Positions 29,612 to 37,180 of a stretch of 64,000 nt of DNA are shown here, piece by piece (the first letter of the stretch is position 1; the number at the start of each line of letters is the position of its first letter). The stretch lies in assembly GCF_001544015.1 (NCBI RefSeq), contig NZ_AP014924.1, positions 2,232,001 through 2,296,000 of the forward strand. Direction: 5' to 3'. The position numbers and the translations under genes were made by a program. Below the pieces are notes generated by a model, which saw only the letters and a list, made by a program, of their open reading frames with translations, did no database searches and had not been told where the DNA came from. This stretch comes from Limnochorda pilosa. Its GTDB lineage: Bacteria > Bacillota > Limnochordia > Limnochordales > Limnochordaceae.

Positions 29612-30400
29612 CTACTCAAACCTCGCGCTCGCGATCTCCTGGGCGCTCGCCCCCACCCTGTAGTGCTCGTCGGCCTCGAAGACGGGCAGGACCAGCTTCT
29701 CCGCCAGGCGGTTGGCCAGAGCCAGAGAGGCAGGGGTGCCGGCGTCGGTCCACCAGCCCTGGAGGATGTCGTAGTGGAGCATCCCCAGGCGGATGTAGGC
29801 GTTGTTCACGTCGGTGATCTCGAGCTCGCCCCGGCGGGAGGGGCGCAGGGTCTTGACGATGTCGAAGACCCGGGCGTCGTACATGTAGACGCCGGTGACG
29901 GAGTAGGCGCTCTTGGGCCGGCGGGGTTTCTCCTCGATGCCCGCGATCCGCTCGCCTTCGATCTCAGCCACGCCGTAGCGCTCGGGGTCCGGAACCTCCT
30001 TGAGCAGGATCCGGGCGCCCTCCTCCTGGGCAGCGAAGCGCTCCACGTAGGGGGCGATGCTTTCCTCGAAGATGTTGTCGCCCAGGATCACCACGCAGCG
30101 ATCCTCTCCCACGAAGCCCTCGGCCAGCCCCAGGGCCTGGGCGATGCCGCCCGCCTCGTCCTGCACCCGGTAGGTGAACTCCATCCCCAGCGCCCGGCCC
30201 GAGCCCAGGAGGCCCACCACGTCCCCCATGTGCTCGGTGCCCGTCACCACCAGCACGTCGTGGACGCCCGCCTCGGCAAGCTTGGCGATGGGATGGTAGA
30301 TCATGGGGTAGCGCCCCACGGGGAGCAGGTGCTTGTTGGTCACCTTGGTGAGCGGGAAGAGCCGGGAGCCGGTACCTCCGGCCAGGATGACGCCCTTCAC
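29612..30400 (-). CDS. rmlA: Glucose-1-phosphate thymidylyltransferase
   Basis: A 262-residue nucleotidyltransferase that makes dTDP-glucose from dTTP and glucose 1-phosphate. The GTG at 30400 has AGGAGG eight bases upstream. The pyrophosphorylase signature VKGVILAGGTGSRLFPLT opens the protein; VILGDNIFEE (about residues 107-116) supplies the metal-binding aspartate; GIEEKPRRPKS and the late WWTDAGTP follow. It is the short form of RmlA, as in StrD-like and archaeal enzymes. It is the last gene of the rmlB-rmlD-rmlC-rmlA set, 14 bases after rmlC. Confidence 0.93.
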   Translation of the reverse strand: MKGVILAGGTGSRLFPLTKVTNKHLLPVGRYPMIYHPIAKLAEAGVHDVLVVTGTEHMGDVVGLLGSGRALGMEFTYRVQDEAGGIAQALGLAEGFVGEDRCVVILGDNIFEESIAPYVERFAAQEEGARILLKEVPDPERYGVAEIEGERIAGIEEKPRRPKSAYSVTGVYMYDARVFDIVKTLRPSRRGELEITDVNNAYIRLGMLHYDILQGWWTDAGTPASLALANRLAEKLVLPVFEADEHYRVGASAQEIASARFE

Positions 30401-30414
30401 GTGCGTGGCCTCCT

Positions 30415-30879
30415 CTACCGCATCTTGGTCGTCCAGTCGAAGCCGATGGACGGGTCGTCGTAGGGGATGCGCTTCTCGTCGGGGTCGTTCGGGTTGTACG
30501 ACTCGGTGGTGAAGTAGATGATGAAGGCCGGCTTCTCCCCCAGGGTGCGGTACCCGTGGGCGACCCCCACCGGGATCAGGAGCAGGATGGGGTTCTCCTC
30601 GCCCATGTAGAAGACGTTGGTCTCCCCCCGGGTGGGCGAGCCCTCCCGCAGGTCGTGGAGCACCACCTGGGCGTTCCCCACGGGGAAGAACCAGAGGTCG
30701 TCCTGCCGCTCGTGGTAGTGGAAGGCCTTGATGACGCCGGGGTACGTCTTGGACATGGAGGCCTGGCCGAAGCGGCGCAAGAGCCCGTCGTCGTCCCGGA
30801 GGATCTCCTGAAAGAAACCCCGGTCGTCGGGGTGGCGGACGAGCTGCTTGACCCGGACGCCGTCGATCACGCGGACCAT
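30415..30879 (-). CDS. rmlC: dTDP-4-dehydrorhamnose 3,5-epimerase-like cupin
   Basis: A 154-residue cupin, slightly shorter than classical RmlC (about 180). Catalytic-type elements are visible: DDRGFFQEILR (residues 18-28), KAFHYHERQDDLWFFPVG (the base histidine region) and NPILLLIPVGVAHGYRTLG. It converts dTDP-4-keto-6-deoxyglucose to the L-lyxo epimer in dTDP-L-rhamnose synthesis. ATG at 30879 lies only two bases after GGAGGGG; a GTG nine bases further in (30870) has better spacing and may be the true start. Gene order with rmlB, rmlD and rmlA supports the call. Confidence 0.88.
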   Translation of the reverse strand: MVRVIDGVRVKQLVRHPDDRGFFQEILRDDDGLLRRFGQASMSKTYPGVIKAFHYHERQDDLWFFPVGNAQVVLHDLREGSPTRGETNVFYMGEENPILLLIPVGVAHGYRTLGEKPAFIIYFTTESYNPNDPDEKRIPYDDPSIGFDWTTKMR

Positions 30880-31273
30880 CCCCTCCGATGCGAAGTGAAT
30901 CGGTGCGAGGCCAGCCGAGCAGAGCGACCCCGGTGAAGCCCAAGGGCCTGACGATCCGTTCTTCAGGGGAAGCGGTCCGGTTCCTGCCGGCGAAGCGCCA
31001 CCCTTGACGACGGTTGGCCGATCGACGTCACAGGCCCGCCCGCGCCGCGGCGATGATGGCCTGGGCCTCCTCGTCGCTCCGCGCATACGGATCTCTCAGT
31101 TCGGGTCCACGAGCCCCACCCGCCAGCTCTCCCCACTCGAAGTCGATCTTCTGCCGGTGGACCGCTCCTACGTACGCACGTTCGTAAGCCCCGGGCAGCC
31201 TACCACGAGGAACCTCCGCGCCGCAACAGGTCAAACCGTCAGCAGGAGCGAGACAGATCGCGCCAGGCGCTCC
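30880..31273. other. Gap between rmlD and rmlC, part of a duplicated segment
   Basis: A 394-base gap inside the rml gene set. No gene can be supported. A 68-codon open frame (31028-31234, minus) exists, but its first part lies in sequence shared with 57563-57640, and the rest resembles nothing I know. The segment 31160-31273 continues the rmlD-end duplication described below. Confidence 0.5.
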
Positions 31274-31345
31274 TCACGGGAAGAGTTCCGGCTCCCTTGC
31301 CCGTAGCTCCTCCAGGAACCGGCCCAGCGCCTCCTGCCAAGGCCG
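31160..31345. repeat. Copy 1 of duplicated rmlD-end segment (other copy 57563-57745)
   Basis: By eye, the last 70 or so bases of rmlD plus about 110 bases downstream align with 57563-57745 at roughly 70 percent identity with small indels. Shared blocks include TACCACGAGGAA, GCGCAACA, GCGCCAG and GGCTCCCT, in the same order and orientation. Confidence 0.75.
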
Positions 31346-32329
31346 CATGCGAATCCCGGATGCCTCCAGCCGCTGGAGGCTCAGCACCGAGTAGGCGGGC
31401 CTGGGCGCCGGCCGGCCGAGCTCGGCGCTGGTGAGGGGTTCCACGGGCACGTCCCATCCTGCCTGGCGGAGGATCTCCCGGGCGAAGGCGTACCAGGAGC
31501 ACTGGCCGGCGTTGGCCACGTGGTAGGTGCCGGAGGAAGGCGAGAAGGTGGGAGCAGGCCCACCGCGCCCGGAGACCTCCCACCGGTGCTCCGGAGGCTG
31601 CCCGCCGGGCTCTGGAGCCTCCTTGCCCAGCCCCACCAGCTGGAGCACCGCCTGCGCCAGGTCGCCTGCGTGGGTCGGCGAGCCGACCTGGTCGTCCACC
31701 ACCCGCAGGGGACCGCTGGCTTCGCCGTGACGGCGTGCAGCCGCGGCCCGGAGGATGCTCTTGGGGAAGTTCCGCCCGAAGACGCTGTAGACCCACGAGG
31801 TGCGAGCGATGGCAAAGGGCCCGCCGGCCTGGCGGACGGCCTCCTCCCCTTCGTACTTGCTCTGGCCGTAGGCACTGAGGGGGTTCGGAGGATCGTCGGG
31901 TTCGTAGGGGGTGCGCTTCGTCCCGTCGAAGACGAAGTCAGTGCTCAGGTAAACGAGGAAGGTGCCCCGCTCGGCGCACAGGCGGGCAAGGCGTGCGGTC
32001 GCGTCGGCGTTCACCCGCCGGGCCCGGTCCGGGTCCCGCTCGCAGCCGTCCACGTCGGTCCAGGCCGCGGCGTGGATGACGATGCCCGCCTCGGAGAGGA
32101 AGCGGCGCACCTGGCCCGCGTCGGTGACGTCCAGCTCACTGTGGCCTGGAGCGTCGCAGGGGATGGAGCGCTGGCGGAGGAGGCGCTGGAGCTCCTGGCC
32201 CACCTGGCCCTCGCCGCCGGTCACCAGCACCCTGGGCGGGTGAGGGTGGGGGCTCGGGTGATGGTGACGGATGGGGTGACGGCGGGGACTCGGGTGATCG
32301 TGGCGGCTCCGGCGCCCCCCGGTGGTCAC
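31274..32329 (-). CDS. rmlD: dTDP-4-dehydrorhamnose reductase
   Basis: A 351-residue short-chain-dehydrogenase-type reductase giving dTDP-L-rhamnose. The Rossmann motif VLVTGGEGQVGQEL starts only at about residue 33. The chosen GTG (32329) overlaps the rmlB stop as GTGA, and no ribosome site precedes the internal GTG at VLVTGG. The first 32 residues are a histidine/proline-rich stretch encoded by an imperfect repeat, unusual for the family. The catalytic YxxxK is YGQSK (about residues 127-131), with STDFVFDG and ARTSWVYS as expected. A Gly/Pro-rich insert (around residues 225-250) also enlarges the protein. The 3' end is duplicated near 57.7 kb. Confidence 0.9.
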   Translation of the reverse strand: MTTGGRRSRHDHPSPRRHPIRHHHPSPHPHPPRVLVTGGEGQVGQELQRLLRQRSIPCDAPGHSELDVTDAGQVRRFLSEAGIVIHAAAWTDVDGCERDPDRARRVNADATARLARLCAERGTFLVYLSTDFVFDGTKRTPYEPDDPPNPLSAYGQSKYEGEEAVRQAGGPFAIARTSWVYSVFGRNFPKSILRAAAARRHGEASGPLRVVDDQVGSPTHAGDLAQAVLQLVGLGKEAPEPGGQPPEHRWEVSGRGGPAPTFSPSSGTYHVANAGQCSWYAFAREILRQAGWDVPVEPLTSAELGRPAPRPAYSVLSLQRLEASGIRMRPWQEALGRFLEELRAREPELFP

Positions 32330-33390
32330 GACTCCTTCCCCCGAAGCGCGTCGAGCCAGTCCTCCCGCCGGTCGTACATGCGAGTATAGTACTCCCGGTA
32401 CGCCCCGGAGCGGACCCGTTCGAGCCAGTCTTGGTGGGACAGATACCAGTTCACCGTGGACTCCAGGCCCTCCTCGAAGGTCCAGCGGGGCCGCCAGCCC
32501 AGCTCCCGCTCGGACTTGGACGAGTCCATCGCGTAGCGCCGGTCGTGGCCGGGGCGGTCCGGAACGAAGCGGATCAGGTTCTCCGGCCGATCCAGGATCC
32601 GCAGGAGCGTGCGCACCACCTCCAGGTTGGGCCGCTCCGCGTGGCCCCCGAAGTTGTAGACCTCCCCGGGCCGCCCCCGGCGGAGGGTCAGGTCGATCCC
32701 CCGGCAGTGGTCCTCCACGTGGATCCAGTCCCGCACGTTCTGCCCGTCCCCGTAGACCGGAAGGGGCTTCCCCTCCAGGGCGTTGGCGATCATGAGGGGG
32801 ATGAGCTTCTCGGGGAACTGGTAGGGGCCGTAGTTGTTCGAGCAGCGGGTGATGAGGGCGGGGAAGCCGTGGGTCTTCCAGGCGGCCCGCACCATCAGGT
32901 CCGCCGCCGCCTTGCTGGCCGCATAGGGGCTGTTCGGGGCTATGGGGCTCTCCTCGGTGAAGGCACCCATTCGCGTGAGGGAGCCGTAGACCTCGTCGGT
33001 GGAGACCTGGACGAACCGCTCCACCCCGTGGCGCCGGGCGGCTTCCAGGAGCACCTGGGTGCCGATGACGTTGGTCCGGAGGAAGGCCGACGCGTCCTCG
33101 ATGCTCCGGTCCACGTGGGACTCGGCGGCGAAGTGGACCACCGCATCCACCGGGCTCCCCCAGGCCTCCTCCGCCGCGGCGAAGGCCCGCTCCACGCCTT
33201 CGGGATCGGCCACGTCGCTCTGGACGAAGCGGTACCGCTCGTTCCCCTCCACTTCGGTGAGGTTCTCCAGGTTCCCCGCGTAGGTGAGAAGGTCCAGGTT
33301 GACCAGCTTGTCCTCGGGGTGCTCCCGCAGGAGGTGGTGGACGAAGTTGCTGCCGATGAAGCCGGCTCCGCCGGTGATGAGGATGATCAT
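32326..33390 (-). CDS. rmlB: dTDP-glucose 4,6-dehydratase
   Basis: A 354-residue extended SDR enzyme that converts dTDP-glucose to dTDP-4-keto-6-deoxyglucose with bound NAD. ATG at 33390 (GGAGG 12 bases upstream) gives MIILITGGAGFIGSNFVHHLL at once. Other signs are VHFAAESHVDRSIEDA, QVSTDEVYGSL (catalytic T-D-E), SPYAASKAAAD (YxxxK), TRCSNNYGPYQFPEKLIPL and RRYAMDSSKSERELGW. It is the first gene of the minus-strand rml set and its stop overlaps the rmlD start. The product supports a rhamnose-containing surface polymer. Confidence 0.96.
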   Translation of the reverse strand: MIILITGGAGFIGSNFVHHLLREHPEDKLVNLDLLTYAGNLENLTEVEGNERYRFVQSDVADPEGVERAFAAAEEAWGSPVDAVVHFAAESHVDRSIEDASAFLRTNVIGTQVLLEAARRHGVERFVQVSTDEVYGSLTRMGAFTEESPIAPNSPYAASKAAADLMVRAAWKTHGFPALITRCSNNYGPYQFPEKLIPLMIANALEGKPLPVYGDGQNVRDWIHVEDHCRGIDLTLRRGRPGEVYNFGGHAERPNLEVVRTLLRILDRPENLIRFVPDRPGHDRRYAMDSSKSERELGWRPRWTFEEGLESTVNWYLSHQDWLERVRSGAYREYYTRMYDRREDWLDALRGKES

Positions 33391-33445
33391 GGGTTCGCTT
33401 CGCCTCCAGGTCCACGCTGCCACGTCAGCCGCTTCGGGCGCGCGG

Positions 33446-33523
33446 TCATCCCACCAGGCTCAAGTCCACCTTCCTCAGGCCCTTGAAGCGGCTGATGTGA
33501 ACCTGCCTGAGCTTCACTGCCAT
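33446..33523 (-). pseudogene. N-terminal remnant of an OLD/RecF-like ATPase
   Basis: ATG at 33523, with GGTGAGGG directly upstream, opens a 25-residue frame whose sequence (KLRQVHISRFKGLRKVDLSL) matches the first strand of AAA ATPases of the OLD/RecF/SMC-like group. A TGA at 33446 ends it before the P-loop. It looks like the surviving 5' end of a lost gene. The rest of the gap 33391-33685 shows no gene; the rml promoter should lie here but no clear boxes were seen. Confidence 0.55.
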
Positions 33524-33685
33524 CCCTCACCTGTTGGTGCGCAACGTACTTCAAAGGTTTACCGGAAAGCACGCATCTCCTTCCCTTGGTGACGCTCGCC
33601 CGGTTCTCCCCGATAAGGGCGCAGATCGAGGCTCGGCTGACCACCCTGCTTCTCCTGGTGCACGCACTTCTCGCAGCGTCGCCTG

Positions 33686-35152
33686 CTACAGCGCCCGCAT
33701 CACCGCCAGCAGCGCGCCGTACTGCACCTGCACCAGGTCCCGGATCGGAATGACCGTGTAGGGCAGGTGCGCCTCGAGCTCGGCGATCCACCGATCCAGG
33801 TGCCCCTCCAGCTCCTCATCCGCCCTGCGAATCAGGGCCGAAGCCTCCTTCGCCGAGAACTCGGCCACCGATCCCGTCGACCCCGGAGATGCCGTCCCCG
33901 AGGGTCCCTGCACGGACGCCCGGATCACTCCCTGCTGGTGTTCGAACGCCCGACGCAGCATGCTGGCCACCAGCACCCGGTAGAAGAGACCCACGTGCAC
34001 CGCGTCGACCTCCTGAGCCACCGTGGCGGGCTGATCCATCCCTTCGGCCTCCGACGCCCACCGGGTCTGGCTCTCAAGCGTCTTCAGACCCATCTCGGTG
34101 AAGGACGAGACCGCCCGCAAGAAGCGGGTCTCCGCCGTCATCACGGGACGGGTCTGCTCCAGGAGGCGGTCGAGCACCTGGAGGACCTCCCGGGCCCGGT
34201 CCACCCCCGCCAGGATCACGTCCCGCCGGCTCCTGGCCACCCGCGTCGTATCGGCGATCTTGGGCGATTGAAAGTAGGGAACCTCGGTCACCAGCGACAC
34301 CGGGGCGCTGATCCGCTCGGCGTACTCGAAACTCGAGGCGCCGCCCGTGATGTGATCGGCCGGGTCGCCCGATCCGAACCTCTCGTAGTAGTCGTAGGCA
34401 TCGGTGCTCCTCGGGACGGCGTAGACGGCCGGGTGGTACGCCACCGCCCACGGCATCTCCGGCTCGCCCAAGGAGAGCGGCAGGTTCCGTTCGGCGGGGA
34501 CCCGGTGCAGGTCCTCGTAGGCGCCCTTCAGGTCACGGGAGAGGTAGTAGAAGACGCCCCCGAAGCCGGCATTGTGGAGCGAGTAGAGGACGTTGGGGCG
34601 CCCCCGCTCGATCGCGGCCATCAACGCTCGCGTCTCGGGCATGGGTCGATCGAAGCGGAAGGTCTTGTAGGTGACGGGGAAGGTCCACTCCACCTGCTCC
34701 TCGCTGCGGGGGCGGTAGAAGTGCCGGGCGTAGTTGCGCAGCGTGAAGGGGCCATGGAACCATCCCTCGTTCAGGCGGACCGCATCGGGGTCCACACACG
34801 GGAGCAGGGACCAGGTCCGGCCCTCCCGGAGCGGCCGGTTCTCCACCAGCTCGTCCATCAGGAAGCGCACCAGCATCGCCCCAACGGGTTCGTTCGGGTG
34901 CGGGCAGGCCACCAGCATCACGTGTTGCGGGCCGTCGCCGATGGTCAGCATCGGTATCGGCTGCCCATCGGTCGAGGTTCCCAGCTCCGTGTAGGTGGCG
35001 ATCCCTGGGCATCGCTCGGCCACCCGGCGCGCCGCCTCGTAAAGCTCATCGACCGTCAAGAAGCGCTCGTAGCCGGGCACCCTTCCGAGGAGGGCGTCGA
35101 GGTCCCCGGGGTCGAGGCGTCCCGCATCGAACCCGCCTGTCGATTCCTGCAC
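33686..35152 (-). CDS. M14-family zinc carboxypeptidase
   Basis: A 488-residue metallocarboxypeptidase. Zinc ligands H85 and E88 lie in ACPHPNEP, the third ligand in LYSLHN (about residue 193), and the likely catalytic glutamate in VTEVPYF (about residue 291). After the catalytic domain comes a helical C-terminal part of about 170 residues. No signal peptide is visible, so it probably trims imported peptides in the cytoplasm. The GTG at 35152 follows the permease stop by six bases, and GGAAGG lies upstream. It is the last gene of the Dpp-type operon (35.2-38.8 kb). A murein-peptide or D,L-peptidase role is an alternative. Confidence 0.87.
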   Translation of the reverse strand: MQESTGGFDAGRLDPGDLDALLGRVPGYERFLTVDELYEAARRVAERCPGIATYTELGTSTDGQPIPMLTIGDGPQHVMLVACPHPNEPVGAMLVRFLMDELVENRPLREGRTWSLLPCVDPDAVRLNEGWFHGPFTLRNYARHFYRPRSEEQVEWTFPVTYKTFRFDRPMPETRALMAAIERGRPNVLYSLHNAGFGGVFYYLSRDLKGAYEDLHRVPAERNLPLSLGEPEMPWAVAYHPAVYAVPRSTDAYDYYERFGSGDPADHITGGASSFEYAERISAPVSLVTEVPYFQSPKIADTTRVARSRRDVILAGVDRAREVLQVLDRLLEQTRPVMTAETRFLRAVSSFTEMGLKTLESQTRWASEAEGMDQPATVAQEVDAVHVGLFYRVLVASMLRRAFEHQQGVIRASVQGPSGTASPGSTGSVAEFSAKEASALIRRADEELEGHLDRWIAELEAHLPYTVIPIRDLVQVQYGALLAVMRAL

Positions 35153-35158
35153 CTAAGG

Positions 35159-36073
35159 TCATCCTTCCACCTTGGTTTGCCCCTGAATTCGGGGATTGAG
35201 CGCGTCCCGCAACGCGTCGCCCGCCAGGTTGAAGCTGAGCATGACGGCGGCGATGCAGACGCCCGGCCCGGTTATGAGCCAGGGCGAGCGCAACATGAAG
35301 TCCTTGCCCTCGGCCACCATCATCCCCCACTCAGGGGTCGGCGGGCGGACGCCGAGCCCCAGGAACCCCAGGGATGCAGACGCCAGGATCGCCTCGGGGA
35401 TACCCAGGGCCGCCGTGACGATGACAGGGGTCAAGCTGTTGGGGAGGATGTGGCGGAACATGATGCGCAGGTCGCCCGCCCCCGCCGCCCGGGCCGACTC
35501 CACGAACTCCTGGGTCCGCAGGGCGAGCACCGTAGCCCGAACCAGGCGGGCGTAGAGCGGCCAGCTCACCAGTCCCAGGACCCACATCACATTGAAGATG
35601 CTCGGCCCGAGGATCGCCATCACGGCGATGGCCAGGATCAGGAACGGGAACGCGTAGAAGACCTCCACGAGCCGCATGACAAGCTGGTCGACCCAGCCGC
35701 CGTAGTAGCCGGCGAGGAGCCCGAGCACGCTCCCCACCAACGCGGCGATGGACACCACCACGACGCCGATCAGGAGCGAGATGCGGGCGCCGAAGATGAG
35801 CCGGGAGAGGATGTCCCGTCCGAAGTTGTCGGTGCCCAGGAGGTGGTCGGGCGAGCCGACGGGCAGGAAGGTAGCGCCCAGGTGCATCGTGTACGGGTCG
35901 TGTGGCGCCACGTAGGGCGCGAAGACCGCGGCGGCGATGAAGACCAGGAGCACCAGCACGGCCCCTATGGCCGCAGGGTTCCGCAGGAACGCCCGCGCCG
36001 GGCGGCTGAACTGCGAGCGACTCCGCTCCTCCGCCGCACTCTTCTCACCGGTTACCGTCGCCGTAGCTTGCAT
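35159..36073 (-). CDS. Peptide/nickel-type ABC transporter permease, DppC type
   Basis: A 304-residue permease with an N-terminal cytoplasmic tail of about 30 residues, then six hydrophobic segments. Family signs are LGTDNFGRDILSRLIFGAR (about residues 78-96) and the EAA loop EFVESARAAGAGDLRIMFRHILPN (about 188-211). It pairs with the DppB-type gene 30 bases upstream and is followed six bases later by the M14 peptidase. No ATPase gene is in the operon, so one must act in trans. Peptides are the likely cargo because of the carboxypeptidase. Confidence 0.92.
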   Translation of the reverse strand: MQATATVTGEKSAAEERSRSQFSRPARAFLRNPAAIGAVLVLLVFIAAAVFAPYVAPHDPYTMHLGATFLPVGSPDHLLGTDNFGRDILSRLIFGARISLLIGVVVVSIAALVGSVLGLLAGYYGGWVDQLVMRLVEVFYAFPFLILAIAVMAILGPSIFNVMWVLGLVSWPLYARLVRATVLALRTQEFVESARAAGAGDLRIMFRHILPNSLTPVIVTAALGIPEAILASASLGFLGLGVRPPTPEWGMMVAEGKDFMLRSPWLITGPGVCIAAVMLSFNLAGDALRDALNPRIQGQTKVEG

Positions 36074-36103
36074 GCCTCTACACCCACCCCTGCATTGAGG
36101 ACC

Positions 36104-37063
36104 TCATTCGTAGCGAATCCTGGGATTGATCAGCGCGTAGACCAGGTCGGTCGCCAGCGTCACCACCATGAAGCTGAGGGCGAAGACCAGCACCGTTCCC
36201 TGGATGACCGGCAGGTCCCGTTGCTTGATGGCGTTGACGGCCAGCATGCCCATCCCGGGCCAGGAGAAGATGGTCTCGGTGATGACCGCGCCCCCCAGCA
36301 GCGCGCCGAATTGCATGCCGAACGTGGTCACCACCGGAAGCAACGCGTTGCGCAGCGCGTGCTTGAAGAGCACCAGGCGCCCCGGCACTCCCTTGGCCCG
36401 GGAGGTTCGGATGAAGTCCTCCCCCAGCACGTCGAGGACCGACGACCGAGTCAAGCGGGTGAGCAGCGCCGCCAGCGCGGCCCCCAGCGTGATCGAGGGC
36501 AGGATCAGGTGGCTGACGAAGCTCCACACCCCGGTGCTCAGATCCCCGATTCCCCGGATCGGCAGCCATCGGAGCCGTAGACCGAAGAAGAGCAGCAGCA
36601 TCAATCCCAGCCAGAAGTTGGGGAGCGAGACGCCGAGCATCGCCCCGGTCGTGGAGGCGTAGTCAACGACCGTGTTCCGCCGGGAAGCCGCCAGGACGCC
36701 GAGCGGGAGGCCGATGATCAGTGCGAACAGGCTCGCCGAGACAGCCAGAAGCAGCGTGTTGGGGAAGCGTTGCGCGATCTGGTCCGCTACCGGGCGCCCG
36801 TACGTGATCGATCGCCCCAGGTCTCCATGGAGAAGGCGGTTCATGTAGTTCGCGTACTGGACGTACCAGGGCAGGTCCAGGCCCAGCTCCTCCCGGAGAC
36901 GCTCCACGTTGGCCGGATTCGCGCTCTCGGAGCCGAGCATCAGGCTGATCGCGTCCCCGGGAGCGAAGGTCACCATGGCGAAGACGATGAACGTGATGCC
37001 CAGCAGCACGGGCACCGCCAGCAGAAGTCGCCGCGAGACGTATCGGAGCACGACGGTCGCCAC
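36104..37063 (-). CDS. Peptide-type ABC transporter permease, DppB type
   Basis: A 319-residue permease with the N-terminal signature YVSRRLLLAVPVLLGITFIVF, the conserved FAPGDAI loop and EAA loop DVLGEDFIRTSRAKGVPGRLVLFKHALRN split around residues 220-247. GTG at 37063 has no good ribosome site, and a strong hairpin ends 13 bases upstream, which could lower its translation. It forms the channel with the DppC-type protein that follows. Confidence 0.92.
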   Translation of the reverse strand: MATVVLRYVSRRLLLAVPVLLGITFIVFAMVTFAPGDAISLMLGSESANPANVERLREELGLDLPWYVQYANYMNRLLHGDLGRSITYGRPVADQIAQRFPNTLLLAVSASLFALIIGLPLGVLAASRRNTVVDYASTTGAMLGVSLPNFWLGLMLLLFFGLRLRWLPIRGIGDLSTGVWSFVSHLILPSITLGAALAALLTRLTRSSVLDVLGEDFIRTSRAKGVPGRLVLFKHALRNALLPVVTTFGMQFGALLGGAVITETIFSWPGMGMLAVNAIKQRDLPVIQGTVLVFALSFMVVTLATDLVYALINPRIRYE

Positions 37064-37076
37064 CCACGTAGGCGAA

Positions 37077-37122
37077 GAGGCCCCGGACCGGCCCGGAGGT
37101 CGTGCACGCGGTCCGGGGCCTC
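37077..37122. promoter_or_regulatory. Stem-loop between binding-protein and DppB-type genes
   Basis: A perfect 14-bp inverted repeat (37077-37090 with 37109-37122; GAGGCCCCGGACCG and its complement) with an 18-base loop, in the 117-base gap between the binding-protein stop and the DppB-type start. No U-run follows. It parallels the stem-loops at 18134, 25402 and 50126. Confidence 0.8.
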
Positions 37123-37180
37123 CTCAGATTGCTTGCCAGCACTTCATCCGTGCGTCGCCTTGAGCCGTGCGGCTTCGGTC

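Noticed and set aside
31028-31234. 68-codon open frame between rmlD and rmlC considered as a small gene
   Set aside because: Its first part lies in the duplicated rmlD flank, it has no ribosome site and no similarity that I recognise.
33767-36580. Long plus-strand open frame across the M14 and permease genes
   Set aside because: It spans three real genes of the other strand and their gaps, is rich in H, R, P and Q as expected for an antisense shadow, and has no recognisable domain.
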